Part shown: piece by piece, positions 31,470-43,835 of the stretch
How the letters are laid out: every line of letters starts with the position of its first letter
Numbering within the stretch: position 1 is the stretch's first letter
Assembly (NCBI GenBank): GCA_029844215.1
Contig: CM056732.1
Location: 57,025,007-57,089,006 of the forward strand
DNA: 64,000 nt
Source: Przewalskia tangutica
Lineage: Eukaryota; Streptophyta; Magnoliopsida; Solanales; Solanaceae
Direction: 5' to 3'
Made by a program: the position numbers and the translations under genes
The notes under the pieces: generated by a model
Seen by the model: only the letters and a program-made list of their open reading frames with translations
Databases searched by the model: none
What the model was told of the DNA's origin: nothing

Positions 31470-32259
31470 ATCTGGTATATCCTTAACCCTCTAGAGATTA
31501 GTATGTGTGATAAGATGAGTATATCTTAAGTGTTATGTTCAGATAGCTATGTGTTAATTGTGATTAGAAATCATGGTTAGGTATAAGGGTAAGATTGGGG
31601 ATAGGGAAAGTGTGAGCCTTAGAGTTTTATACGTGGAGACCTTAGAGGCGAGGCCATCTTGAGTAAAAGATTTATTTTTTATGTTTGACCCTTATCAAAG
31701 TGCATAGTATACGGGAGATATGTTTGTGTGATAAGTCCCTGAGTAGTGTGAAATGAAAGGGGGTAGTTGAGCTAAGAAGACCACTAGGTTTTCGTGACTT
31801 GATTGTGAGATTGTTCCGGATCGGGGGAACAAGAGTTTTGTGCGATAGCGGGTCGGGTTGAGGACCAATCGCGGGTCAACCCGCGGCCCGTAATGTGGTA
31901 GGGTCAGTTCGAGGTGGTCCCGCCAGGTGGTGGGGTCATGAGGGTGTTAGGCCCAAGTTTAGTTAACCAGCGTACGAGTTCGTGGATGCGTTCGACCAGT
32001 AGTCGGGCCGATGGGGTCAGCCCATCTTGTCTTTCAGTCAGGACCGTTTACTCGGCAGAGGGTTATGCGAGATGCTATATATCAGGGAGGTTGTAAGGCT
32101 ACACGGGGTTCCTACTTTTACTTTATGAGGCGGGGAGCCACATTTGCGGCTATTTCTTTTGGAGGTATTACGAGCGGGGTTAGAAACTTCGGGTGAGTCT
32201 CGATGTGCATTCACCCTCGGGCGGTGTTTTTGATTTGAGGTAGTTGTAAGGATTATTCG
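31470..32259 (+). other. E4 noncoding block
   Basis: Homologous to 18600-19387 in E2. It begins TATATCCTTAACCCTCTAGAG and includes the inverted repeat CGGGTTGA (31854-31861) / TCAACCCG (31876-31883). No reliable coding sequence. Confidence 0.65.
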
Positions 32260-32793
32260 CCTCTTGGTTGAGTGGAGTATTATAATAGCTACCATATCGG
32301 TTCGAGGGTGCCTTATGAAGCCTCGTATGGCGGAAGTGTAGGATCCGGTCGATTGGTTCGATGTTGGCAAGATTGAGATAGTTGGTTCATACTTGTTTTG
32401 GCGAGGATGTGGATAGGGTGAAGCTTATACGAGAAGAGGTTATTGGCGGCTCGAGTCAGCGAAGTCGTGCGGATAATCGGCGGCAGCTTGGAGTTGAGTT
32501 GTGGTGGGTCTTCTTGAAGGTACCACCCCGGAAAGGGTGTGACGAGTTTTGGAAAACAGAGGAAACTTAGCCTGAGGTACTTGGAGCATTTTCAGATCCT
32601 TTGGAGGATAGGCCAGGTTGCCTATAAGTTAGCTTTGCCGTCCGACGTGGGAGGCAGTGTGTCCGGTCTTTCCTGTTACTATGTTCGGAAAAGTATCGGA
32701 GATCCATTCAGGGTATCCCCAGTTAATGATGACCAAGTTGGAGATAGTAACCCAGAGATTTTGGAAACTGAAGTAATAACAGAAATGTGGTAA
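32260..32793 (+). pseudogene. pol: E4 integrase C-terminal remnant
   Basis: Better preserved than in E2. After frameshifted pieces (VPYEAS, then RLVR and an EKRLLAARVSE scrap) it reads TSFGKQRKLSLRYLEHFQIL then RIGQVAYKLALPSDVG, the GPY-type module that follows the integrase core in Ty3/gypsy elements, and then SIGDPFRVSPVNDDQVGD before a stop at 32793. The last codons (LETEVITEMW) do not look like the usual chromodomain tail. From 32794 to 33088 no coding sequence is seen. Confidence 0.82.
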
Positions 32794-33088
32794 GTTATGA
32801 GAAAGAGTTCGAGTGTACGAGGAGGGTACGACGAGTAAGGGAAAAAGCGAGCATGTGTTAAGAATATAGGAGTGATCATTACTTTTGTGAAGTAAGGGTG
32901 CGAAGGGAATATCTTTTAGACCTTGGGTGGGAGCTTTTGTAATACTAGAGGTGATTCCTCGTGGACTTGGGTTAAGTATTTGCGCGTGTGTTATTTTGTG
33001 GCCAGGTGTGGCATTGGCAACTTGTTTAAGTTAAGAGGAACTTTATCGTTATCTATCTTGAGAAGGAACATTCGGGATGAATGTTTCT

Positions 33089-33101
33089 AAGGAGGGGAGA
33101 A
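33089..33101 (+). other. E4 polypurine tract
   Basis: AAGGAGGGGAGAA, identical to that of E2, directly before the LTR. The ACATTC/GAATGT inverted repeat precedes it. Confidence 0.88.
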
Positions 33102-33938
33102 TGTTATACCCCGTATTTCCAGAGTATGTACGTGAGGGCGTACGTACAAAAGTTTAAGCCTTAAGTTAGGCAAGGGACGAAATTTGTGCACAACCCCCGA
33201 AAAGAATTGTTTTCCGACGAAAAGTTTTCCGAACCTTGCGAAGGGAAAATTACGGTTGCGACATTTTTAATTTTTGCGGATTTTTCCGAGAGATGAAATA
33301 TTTTGGACCAACGAGAGGGCGACAAGTGTCACCCTCAAGTGGGCGGTCAAGTGGACGAAAATGTTGCACGTTTTTCTCATTTTTGTTGCCTAAAACATTT
33401 GGTCAATGTTTTGTAGATATTTTGTGTGGTAGATGGATAAGGTGGGACCCAGCACACTTGTCCAAATCTTCACCTCCACTTGCCCTCCACTTGCCTTAAT
33501 CTTGGCCATTGAAAGTCCTATAAATACCCGAGTTGAAGACTTCTTCATCCACTCCACATTTTCTAAGTCTTGAAAATCCCTCTCCCCAGTGTAGCTCGTC
33601 CAAGAGCTCCCTCCCCTTTGTGAAGCCTTGGCGAAACATACCCTCTTGAGTTGTTCTCGTGAAATACCCCCCCCCCCCTTGGGAGAAAAGTAAGCGCCAA
33701 GTTTTGTGACTATTCCAAAATACCTTGGCCCAAATACCTTGTAGTATTCCAAGGTTACCCCTATACTAAAATCCCAGAAATACTATTATACTTCCCTTCA
33801 GTCACAAAAACGAAACCCTAAGGAAAATCTTCATAATTGGTTGAAGTATTAAGAAGAAGTTGCGTAGAACTTCTAAGGGTTGTTTGGTGCGTGTTGGAGC
33901 GCCCAGAGTAGGAGCTAAACGTTGCTCAGGATCGACAT
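33102..33938 (+). repeat. E4 3' LTR, first part, cut by E5
   Basis: Starts TGTTATACC and carries the TATA box (33519-33526), plus the 258 bp missing from the 5' LTR. It stops at GACAT (33934-33938), probably the left target duplication of E5. The partner copy is off the right edge. Confidence 0.9.
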
Positions 33939-34261
33939 TGTCACGACCCGTTCCGGGGCCCGTGACTGGTGCCTTACCCGGGCACCCAAGTAGTCATACA
34001 TCAGAGAATATCAGCGGAATATAAAAACAAGACATGAAACAATGTAAATTGAGACACAATTTATCTGAGAAAGTCGTCTTTCGGCATATATATATAAACC
34101 AAAATCTGGCAGTTTACATCCCAACTGTACAATAGGACTACAGACCTCTAAGGAAGTAAACAACTATGGCGGGACAGGGCCCCGCCATACCCTGAATGTA
34201 CAAAACTATCTACAACAACAGGGAGATCATACCCAAAAGTCGAGCCTCCGGAGAAGATGGA
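33939..34261 (-). repeat. E5: LTR end of a minus-strand element, interrupted
   Basis: Starts TGTCACGACCCGTTCC at 33939, the 3' end of an A-type LTR in reverse. It includes the GGTGCC/GGCACC stem and the GGCGGG hairpin and is cut at 34261 by the array. ATGGA at 34257-34261 is the likely target duplication of the array founder. The remainder lies outside the window. Confidence 0.88.
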
Positions 34262-34829
34262 TGTCACGACCCGACCCGGGCGTGGTAGTGCCTTACCGGC
34301 ACTAGTGATACAACATCGAGAGAAAATCACGGAAATAAAACATACACATGAAACAAGAGACATGATAAATAAGCAGCAACCAAAGCGATTGCCTTACGTA
34401 CATATACATAAAAACCGAAACGATTATCCTTTTACAAACTCTGCCTGGCATTACTCTACAGACCTCTAAAAATGACAACAACTATGATGGGACAGGGCGC
34501 CATACCACGAATGTACAAGAACCTCTGGACTCGTGGTAACATACCAAAAATAAGCCTCGAGAAAGCGGGGCTTCCAACACTGACGTGATCCTAGGCGAGA
34601 TCCACAACCGATGTACCTACTGCGGCGTGACGCGGCCCCAGGAGTCGATCTGTGGTACCAGTAGTATGTGAAAGCAGTAAAATCGTAAATGAAATCATAA
34701 TAGTCTATATAAAGCGAGGAGACATGTATGATAACCAAACTACGATTCACAACATAAGCGGTCATGTCAGTCGTGACTCGCGCCTCAAGTCATCCTCGTG
34801 CGTGGAACTCCTTCCTCACCGGCGATCTA

Positions 34830-35014
34830 GGTGTGGAATACGTGTCGACCCATCCGTAGGACTCGGTAAAGAATCATGTGGAATACGTGTCTCGGCCCAT
34901 CTCGTGGGACTCGATAAAGAACGGTGGAATCGTGTCTCGGCCCGTCCCGTAGGACTCGATAAAGAATCGGTGGAATCGTGTCTCGGCCCGTCCCATGGGA
35001 CTCGATAAAGAATC
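34830..35014 (-). repeat. 47-bp tandem repeat in array LTR1, four copies
   Basis: Units of the form GTGGAATACGTGTCTCGGCC followed by a GGGACTCGATAAAGAA half, four copies. The same array is in LTR2 (40351-40524), LTR3 (45828-46008) and LTR4 (60209-60400), always between the conserved GATAGCC and TGAGTCACGACTT flanks. Confidence 0.92.
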
Positions 35015-36225
35015 ATACATAACAAATCAGCCCTCCATCGAGACGCGGTATACGAAATACAACACTTGCACAACAAAGGCTATCACCACAAGCATAGGCA
35101 AGTTCAATCATACTCATAGACTTATATTTTATTACAACAAATCCGGGTTTTAACCCCAAAGTACTACATACATTAACTCCTTTAAAAGATCCGTTCCTTT
35201 CACATAAGTCACCTGATACTGTAGTATGAAAATAAAGTGACTATCTTTTAAGTAAACCAAAACACTTCCCTTTGTAAAATCAAGTAACAACATTATTTTC
35301 CAAACGTTCAAGTTTGCCTAATTTCAAATGCTCAAGTCACTTATTTTAGAAAGGTTTCATAACTCAGTCTTAATCTCTTTTTAAAACAATTGAGTAACAT
35401 ATGTCTTACGTGTGAGTAGGTTATTCTTGTTTATAACAATCTTATTAAAGCAGCCATGATCTAGGAAATGTAATATCATTTTGTCTCATCTTAGCTTCTA
35501 TGCGGATGGAGGTTTCTTGGTTTTAATAATACTCGATTAGTCGATCCCTTTTCCTTTATTAGCGCGATGGTTTGTTCGACCACTTGTTCTCATTCCCAAA
35601 TCAGAAACAATATTCATTAAAACCAAGTACTCATTACTCACGAATGAGGTTTCACAACTTTAACAAAATTCATATCAAGTCAAATAAGTTAAGTCTCTTA
35701 TCTTTCAAGATCAAGTCTCTTAACTTTCAAAATCAAGTCGTTTATAAGTCAAGTCTCTTATCTTTGAAGATCAAGTCTCTTAACTTCTACAATCAATAAC
35801 CCATTCTTTTACCTACATAAAGTCGTTATAACTAACTTCCCATAAAGCTATTATAACACCCTATGTTTTAAACCAACCAAAGCACTTAGCACGTATGCGT
35901 CTACCGTACACATAGTTCACAACAATCATGCTAGAAAAGATAGGAAGAGGTTCACATACCTCGCGGCGATTATCGACAAATAGCAAAAGCGCTCCAAGTA
36001 CTTCAACCCGTCGGCTACTCCTTAAGCCAGTAGATCACGCCACGTAGTACTCCACTCCTAAAATGGTCATAGTACTTCTATCAACCGCCCTTACCATTGA
36101 AGACTTATACGATAGAAAGCGTTCTAATTCTACGGAAAATTGGGCGTACTTCCCCGTTTTACTCACTTTTCCAATTTTCTCCAAGGCGAATAGCGTAATT
36201 ATATGCCATATAAAGGCGTAATAAT

Positions 36226-36450
36226 TAAACAACATAAAGAAGGGATTACACGCCCAAACTTGAACGCGGTTTACCATCACGCCATGTAACAACAATAAGT
36301 AAAGAAGGGGATTACGCGACGGCCGTGCGGTTTACTATCACGCCTTCATAACAACAATAAGTAAAAGAAGGGATTACGCGGCCAACGGCCGTGCGCGGTT
36401 TACTATCACGCCTTCATAACAATACAATAAGTAAAAAGGGGATCACACGC
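36226..36450 (-). repeat. About 63-bp tandem repeat in array LTR1
   Basis: Units with GGTTTACTATCACGCC, CAACAATAAGTAAA and GGGATTACGC. Three to four copies per array LTR (also about 41752-41950, 47235-47455 and 61653-61875). Confidence 0.88.
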
Positions 36451-37741
36451 CCAAACCGCGATTAAAAATCTTCCCGCTTAAGAAAAGTAAATCTGATCAA
36501 AGTAAATACGATCCAGTAAATCTTGTCAAAGTAAATCTGATCCTTAAGTTGGGGTCCTTGGCCAACTTTGTCCATTTTACTTATCCAAATTACTCATTAG
36601 TAATCCAACTTATATTTCCATTCTTAATATAAGTTATAGTTACTTTGTTAATTACTTCTTCACAAGTAAGATACGTTGGATGTGTTTTTTTTTACCATTT
36701 TAATGGCAAACGGCCAATCCTTTCTTTAACAAGTTAACAAGATCCATTCTTTCCAAACTTACTCCATATATTATATAATCCATAATATACTTATAATATA
36801 TGTATAATCACCAATTCACAAAGAGGTTAAGGTTTACTACCTCAATTAGCCCAAAATTATCCAAGTTCTTAAAGTCGTTCCAAGCAAGTCTTAGCTCCAA
36901 ATCTTTACGTTCCAATCCGCTACAAGCAACCCATAGAAGCTCCTAACCAACTTCCCTTCAAGATTCAACTCAAAGTGAAGAACACTTAGGGTTTCCTTCC
37001 AAGAGCTCTCGGCCAAGGTGTCTTTTTAAGGCAAGGGATGTGAAATCTTTTCTAACTTTTGGTTAAGAGTCTTCCTAATACACTAGGGAAGAACACTTAA
37101 GAGTTTAGGAATTATTGGACAAGGTTTGGTTAGGGGGAGGGTGTGTTCGACGAACACAAGTGAAGGAGGGAGAGGGAAAATATTTCTCAAGTCTTGCATT
37201 CTCTAAGTGTGGAAGATTTCATCAACTAAGGGTGCATAAATAGGACAACCAAGGGATAGGATGAAGGCAAGTGTGTGGTTGAGATTGGGGACAAGTGTGT
37301 GTGGGCCCCACAAGCCACTTGTCCACACAAAATATCTAGCAAGACAAGGCCACTTGTCTTGCCACTTGTCTTGCCCAATTCGGCCAAGCCACCTAGGGGG
37401 GTGACACGTGTCTCCCTCCTATTCGTCCAAAATAATTCATTTTCCGAAAATATCCATAATGGCCAAAATCTCAAAAACAAAACGGGCCCCACAAAACCGT
37501 AAATTTCCCCCGTGGGCCCCACGTGACCAATTCCGGAAATAAAATTCCATAATTCTCTAATAATTCAAGAAGCCCAAATACCAAATCGGGGAATCCAATT
37601 CCCATTAACGAACCTTTTTCCTTCACAAAACCCGGAAACTTTTCCGTCGAAAAATCACATCTTTCTTTCTTTCCAATATTAATGTCGTATTCTCGTACGT
37701 ACGTCCTCACATACATACCTTGGAACCTACGGGGTATAACA

Positions 37742-37754
37742 TTCTTCCCCCCTT
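37742..37754 (-). other. Array unit 1 polypurine tract
   Basis: AAGGGGGGAAGAA on the minus strand abutting LTR1, with the ACATTCG/CGAATGT inverted repeat at 37759-37775. It matches E6. Confidence 0.85.
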
Positions 37755-38362
37755 AGAAACATTCGTCCCGAATGTTCCTTCTAAGTCTCCAAACCTACAA
37801 GCGCTGATATAGTCTCCACCGCTATACTTACGAAACCAATTATGCCACACATGGCCATAATATCACATCTGTGAAACCCAAATCCAAACCAACGAGAAGT
37901 CACCTCAAATGTGTATCACAACACTACCGCTTCCACCCTTGGTCATCTTACTAGCCTCAAATTTCTTTAAGGCCATTCCCAGCCTTCACGATCCGATTCT
38001 GGTCGAACGCATCCACGAACTCGTACGATGGTTACCTAAACTTGGGCCTAGCACCCTCGTGACCCTACCACAGCGGGACCACCTCGGCCCCACCCTTATC
38101 CAAGACTCTGGGTTGACCCGCAAATGGTCCTCAACCCGACCCCTAATCGCGCCAAACTCTTGTTCCCCTATACGGAACAATCTTACTAAATCACGCCATG
38201 AAAGCTACCACTTCCATCTCACACTTTCTATGTACCCAACTCCCCTTTACTAACCAGGCCTCTAAATCACAATTTAACATAATGCTATCTGAACATAACA
38301 CTTAAAATATACTCATCTTATCACATATACAAATCTCTAGAGGGTTAAGGGTATACCTGTAT
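37755..38362 (-). other. Array unit 1 noncoding block
   Basis: Conserved region between gag and the polypurine tract, about 600 bp. It has the CCTCTAGAGATTTG landmark and the GGTTGA/TCAACC inverted repeat (about 38110-38138). There are no pol motifs. Confidence 0.7.
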
Positions 38363-39585
38363 CTACTGCTTCACTCTAATCATAGGCCCACTGCAGTGCA
38401 TGTATAGAAAGGCGATGAACTGCCATCGATCCGGTGGTGAGTCATCTTTGTCTACATCCTTCCTATTAGGCGATTTCTCGTCACATGGCCCCGGCGTACG
38501 AGCAAAACAAGCACCGATAAAAAGGCGACATTCCCGGGATGGCGCTGCCGCATCGTCGATACACCGAGAAAACTGAACGTGGCTAGAACCCGTATATCTG
38601 TGAACCGGAAGCCACAGGGCCACGACCAGCTCGAATACCGAGCGTCACTGAGGCGGAGGACCACTCTGTCTTGGCGGAGGTACATAACTAGCTTCTTGGC
38701 TGGCAATGCCTCGAAAGTCGCCAAAAGACCTGCTGCGGCCTCTTCTGCGATCTGGTCATTCCGTCGACCTCTCCGTACCTCGCATCCTGGTGCATGAGCT
38801 GCGTGCGGGCAATGTCCATGCGGTGAAGAGCTACACCCGAACAAGCCTCTGTCAAGTAGTCGTCTAGCCCGGTGACGTAGCGGTGCACTCTGTCCTCCAT
38901 ACAAGCTACTAACGCGGGAACATACCGAGCCAATGAGTCGAACTCCATATTGTACTCCCGTACCGTACGCCCGGTTTGCCTCAACGTCATAAATCGCCGG
39001 CCGTGCCCTCGCCATCTGCGGAGGCAAGAAATGTGCAAGAAATGCCCGAGAACTCGTCCCAATCGCTGGAGCGCATGCTCCTCGGAACGATTCCGTGAAT
39101 CAAACCGATCGGCTGCGGTATCGCGCGCGATGCGAACCGAGTCACCGGCTCGGTCTCGAAGCCTTGATCACTCGCGATCGTCAGAATCGCTGTCGGATGA
39201 ACTCCTGCGGATCATCCTCGTGCCTCGACCCGTAGAACTCTGGCGGTGCGGCTCGAGAAAGTCCGTAGTCTCAAAGCGTATGCGCTCGGGGTGAACTCAC
39301 GGTGCTCGGGCCGAAGCTGCGTCGGCCTATCTCATATCGCCACGACCACGGCGATGGCGGGCGTCTCTTGTACCCATCTCCTCGCTCCGGTGTGGGGTGG
39401 AGGCTCGGTCTTGTGGTCTCGGCACTACGATGCGACTCTAAACTCTTTGAAGTGGTGGCGTCAAAACTCGCCGTCGGAAGCTTGTCTCAGTCTTGGCCAG
39501 GGCTGCGCCCTCGTGCTCCTCTGTATCTCACTAGCGGCTCCTCGGCCTTGCGCGCCTCTGGGCGGGGTTGCACTAGCGGAGGCAT
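38363..39585 (-). pseudogene. gag: Array unit 1 gag, frameshifted
   Basis: Minus-strand ATG at 39585 (MPPLVQPRPEAR). The core in one frame (39062-38688) reads REYNMEFDSLARYVP and MEDRVHRYVTGLDDYLTEA, the retrotransposon Gag domain. The C-terminus has a CCHC zinc knuckle split over two frames (GACFA in one, RRGHVTRN in the other; near 38520-38470), followed by PNRKDVDKDDS and a stop near 38363. The reading ends there: no protease or RT follows. Its length of about 400 codons fits a whole Gag. Frameshifts are near 39300, 39060 and 38500. Confidence 0.88.
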
Positions 39586-39784
39586 AAGCGGTAAAAAGCG
39601 AAATCGTCGGAGGGTCCGACTTATCGCGGCTCTAAGGCGCGATCTCGGAATGAGAAGAATGGAAATCAATCCTAAATGTCCGCGACCTCACGATTATAGA
39701 TGTGGTGCACAACACACCGATAATCAAGACTACTGACACGGTGCGTAGACACTTTCCAGAGGACTAAGCGCTCGATACCACTTT
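39586..39784 (-). other. Array unit 1 leader and primer binding site
   Basis: Primer site 39769-39780 (minus strand TGGTATCGAGCG), four bases from LTR2. The leader is homologous to those of E3 and E1. Confidence 0.85.
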
Positions 39785-42700
39785 TGTCGCGACCGAACCG
39801 GGCGTGGTAGTGCCTACCGGGCACCTGGTGATACAACATCGAGAAAATCGTGAAATAAAACATACACATGAAACAAGAGACATGATAAATAAGCAGGCCA
39901 ACCAGCAGTTGCCTTACGTACATATACATAAAAACCGACGAGTTATCCTTTTACAAACTCGCCCAAACAGACTACACCTAAAAATGACAACTATGGCGGG
40001 ACGGGGCCCCGCCATACCACGAATGTACAAGAACCTACGGACTCGTGGTAACATACCAAAAGATAAGCCTCAGAAGAAAGCGGGGCTTCCAACACTGTTG
40101 ACGTGATCCTAAGAGCGAGGATCCTGGCCGTGTACCTACTGCGGCATGAGCGGCCCCGAAGAGGTCTGACAGTACCAAGTATGTGAAAGCGTAAAATCGT
40201 AAATGAAATCATAATAGTCTATATAAAGCGGGAGACATGTATGATAACCAAACTACGATTCCAACATAAGCGATCATGTCAAGTCGGGGACTCGCACCTC
40301 AAGTCATCCTCACGTGCGTGGAACTCCTTCCTCACTGCCGGCGATCTAGGTGTGGAATCGTGTCGACCCGTCCCGTGGGACTCGGTAAAGAATGTGGAAT
40401 CGTGTCTCGGCCCGTCATGGGACTCGATAAAGAACCGGTGGAATCGTGTCTCGGCCCGTCCCGGGACTCGATAAAGAATCGGTGGAATCGTGTCTCGGCC
40501 CGTCCATGGGACTCGATAAAGAATCATACATAACAAATCAGTGACCTCAGTGAGAGCGCGGTAGCACGTAAATACAACACTTGCACAACAAAGGCTATCA
40601 CGCAAGCATAGGCAAGTTCAATCATACTCATAGACTTATATTTTATTACAACAAATCCGGGTTTAACCCCAAAGTACTACATACATTAACTCCTTTAAAA
40701 GATCCGTTCCTTTCACATAAGTCACACAATACATGTAGTATGAAAATAAAGTGACTATCTTTTTAAGTAAACCAAAACACTTCCCCTTTGTAAAATCAAG
40801 TAACAACATTATTTTCCAAACGTTCAAGTTTGCCTAATTTCAAATGCTCAAGTCACTTATTTTAGAAAGGTTTCATAACTCGGTCTTAATCTCTTTTTAA
40901 AACAATTGAGTAACATATGTCTTACGTGTGAGTAGGTTATTCTTGTTTATAACAATCTTATTAACGCAGCCATGATCTAGGAAATGTAATATCATTTTGT
41001 CTCATCTTAGCTTCCATGCGGATGGAGGTTTCTCTGGTTTTAATAATACTCGATTAGTCGATCCACTTTCCTTTATTAAGCGACTGCGATGGTTTGTTCG
41101 ACCCTTGTTCTCATTTCCGAAATCAGTAAAACAATATTCATTAAAACCAAGTACTCATTACTCACGAATGAGGTTTCACAACTTTAACAAAATTCATATC
41201 AAGTCAAATAAGTTAAGTCTCTTATCTTTCAAGATCAAGTCTCTTAACTTTCAAAATCAAGTCGTTTATAAGTCAAGTCTCTTATCTTTGAAGATCAAGT
41301 CTCTTAACTTCTACAATCAATAACCCATTCTTTTACCTACATAAAGTCGTTATAACTAACTTCCCATAAAGCTATTATAACACCCTATGTTTTAAACCAA
41401 CCAAAGCACTTAGCACATGTACGTCTACCGTACCACATAGTTCACAACAATCATGCTAGAAAAGATAGGAAGAGGTTCACATACCTCGCGACGATTATCG
41501 ACAAATAGCAAAACGCTCCAAGTACTTCAAGTCGGCTACTCCTTAAGCCAAGTAGATCACGCCACACGTAGTACTCCACTCCTAAAATGGTCATAGTACT
41601 TCTATCAACCTTCCTTACCATTGAAGACTTATACCAATAGAAAGCGTTCTAATTCTACGGAAAATTGGGCACTTCCCCGTTTTACTCACTTTTCCAATTT
41701 TCTCCAAGGCGAATAACAGTAATTATATGCCATATAAAGGCGTAATAATTAAACAACATAAAGAAGATTACGCCCAAACAGTAAGCGGTTTACCATCACG
41801 CCATGCAACAATAAGTAAAAGAAGGATTACGCGACGGCCGTGCGCGGTTTACTATCACGCCATAATGACAATAAGTAAAGAAGGGGATTACGCGGCCGTG
41901 CGCGGTTTACTATCACGCCATAACAATACAATAAGTAAAAGGGATCACACGCCCAAAGCGAACGCGATTAAAATCTTCCCTTGAGAAAAGTAAATCTGAT
42001 CCAAAGTAAATCTGATCCAAGTAAATCTTGTCCAAAGTAAATCTGATCCTTAAGTTGGGGTCCTTGGCCAACTTTGTCCATTTACTTATCCAAATTACTC
42101 ATTAGTCATCCAACTTATATTTCCATTCTTAATATAAGTTATAGTTACTTGTTAATTACTTCTTCCAAGTAAGATACGTTGGATGTGTTTTTACCATTTT
42201 AATGGCAAGCGGCCAATCCTTTCTTTAACAAGTTAACAAGATCCATTCTTTCCAAACTTACTCCATATATTATATAATCCATAATATACTTATAATATAT
42301 GTATAATCACCAATTCACAAAGAGGTTAAGGTTTACTACCTCAATTAGCCCAAAATTATCCAAGTTCTTAAAGTCGTTCCAAGCAAGTCTTAGCTCCAAA
42401 TCTTTACGTTCCAATCCGCTACAAGCAACCCATGAAGCTCTAACCAACTTCCTTCAAGATTCAACTCAAAAGTGAAGAACACTTAGGGTTTCCTTCAAGA
42501 GCTCTCTCGGCCAAGGTGTCTTTTTAAGGCAAGGGATGTGAAATCTTTTCTAACTTTTGGTTAAGAGTCTTCCTAATACACTAGGGAAGAACACTTAAGA
42601 GTTTAGGAATTATTGGACAAGGTTTGGTTAGGGGGAGGGTGTGTTCGACGAACACAGTGAAGGAGGAGAGGAAAATATTTCTCAAGTCTTGCATTCTCTA

Positions 42701-43214
42701 AGTGTGGAAGATTTCATCAACTAAGTGCATAAATAGGACAACCAAGGGATAGGATGAAGGCAAGTGTGTGGTTGAGATTGGGGACAAGTGTGTGTGGGCC
42801 CACAAGCCACTTGTCCACCTGAAATATCTAGCAAGACAAGGCCTTGTCTTGCCACTATCTTGCCCATTCGGCCAAGCCACCTGGGGTGACACGTGTCTCC
42901 CTCTATTCGTCAAAATAATTCATTTTAGAAAATATCCATAATGGCCAAAATCTCAAAAACAAAAGCAGGCCCACAAAAGTAAATTTCCCCGTGGGCCCAG
43001 CGTGACCAATTCCGAAATAAAATTCCATAATTCTCTAATAATTCAAGAAGCCCAAATACCAAATCGGAATCAATTCCCATTAACGAACCTTTTTCCTTCA
43101 CAAAACCGGAAACTTTTAGTCGAAAAATCACATCTTTCTTTCTTTCCAATATTAATGTCGTATTCTCGTACGTACGTCCTCACATACATACCTTGGAACC
43201 TACGGGGTATAACA
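39785..43214 (-). repeat. Array LTR2 (B-type)
   Basis: A 3430-bp LTR shared by units 1 and 2. It has the same internal repeats as LTR1 (47-bp repeats 40351-40524) and a TATA-like box at 42728-42735. Differences from LTR1 cluster at CCG, CAG and CTG. No gene is present. Confidence 0.9.
40351..40524 (-). repeat. 47-bp tandem repeat in array LTR2
   Basis: Four copies, shortened in places by missing CC or AC relative to LTR4, for example GTCATGGGAC against GTCCCATGGGAC-like forms. Confidence 0.9.
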
Positions 43215-43835
43215 TTCTTCCCCCCTTAGAAACATTCGTCCCGAATGTTCCTTCTAAGTCTCCAAACCTACAAGCGCTGATATAGTCTCCACCGCTATAC
43301 TTACGAAACCAATTATGCCACACATGGCCATAATATCACATACGCGCGAAACCCAAATCCAAACCAACGAGAAGTCACCTCAAATGTGTATCACAACACT
43401 ACCGCTTCCACCCTTGGTCATCTTACTAGCCTCAAATTTCTTTAAGGCCATTCCCAGCCTTCACGATCCGATTCTGTCGACGCGTCCACGAACTCGTGCG
43501 ATGGTTACCTAAACTTGGGCCTAGCACCCTCGTGACCCTACCACCGGCGGGACCACCTCGAAGACCCCACCCTTATCCGACTCTGGGTTGACCCATAAAT
43601 GGTCCTCGGCGACCCCTAATCGCGCCAAACTCTTGTTCCCCGATACGGAACAATCTTACTAAATCACGCCATGAAAGCTACCACTTCCATCTCACACTTT
43701 CTATGTACCCAACTCCCCTTTACTAACCAGGCCTCTAAATCACAATTTAACATAATGCTATCTGAACATAACACTTAAAATATACTCATCTTATCACATA
43801 TACAAATCTCTAGAGGTTAAGGGTATACTGTATCT
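43215..43835 (-). other. Array unit 2 polypurine tract and noncoding block
   Basis: Polypurine tract 43215-43227 (minus strand AAGGGGGGAAGAA), followed by the same conserved noncoding block as unit 1. No coding sequence. Confidence 0.75.

Larger units (their letters stand above)
27161..33938 (+). mobile_element. E4: Ty3/gypsy element, non-autonomous, 3' LTR interrupted by E5
   Basis: 5' LTR 27161-30275, internal region 30276-33101 (2826 bp), start of the 3' LTR 33102-33938. The rest of the 3' LTR lies beyond the nest to its right, outside the window, so the right copy of its target duplication (GTGCA) cannot be checked. The interior has gag, a noncoding block and an integrase C-terminal remnant, as in E2, with no RT or RNase H. 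Confidence 0.88.
34262..37741 (-). repeat. Array LTR1 (B-type, 3' end of the array)
   Basis: A 3480-bp LTR with minus-strand start TGTTATACCCCGTAGG at 37741 and end GTCGTGACA at 34262. It contains a TATA-like TATTTATG (37234-37241), the G-box palindrome near 37396-37417, repeats of 47 bp (34830-35014), about 63 bp (36226-36450) and 16 bp (36485-36546), and short AAGTCTCTTA repeats (35691-35790). The small ORFs in it arise from these repeats. Confidence 0.9.

Noticed and set aside
37909..38253. Plus-strand 114-codon ORF as a separate gene
   Set aside because: Opposite strand of the conserved noncoding block. The same region in units 2 and 3 does not keep the frame.
40241..40533. Overlapping repeat-coded ORFs with VESCLGPS / LGPSHGTR-like periodic peptides (also near 34652-35076, 45717-46109 and 60138-60501)
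   Set aside because: They come from the 47-bp tandem repeats read in several frames on both strands. A unit length that is not a multiple of three lets every frame repeat, and no known domain is seen.
40997..41323. ORFs repeating SLLSFKIKSLNF (also 35572-35799, 46590-46808 and 60985-61203)
   Set aside because: A copy of one LTR segment with AAGTCTCTTA repeats, present four times because the LTR is present four times. Not a gene family.
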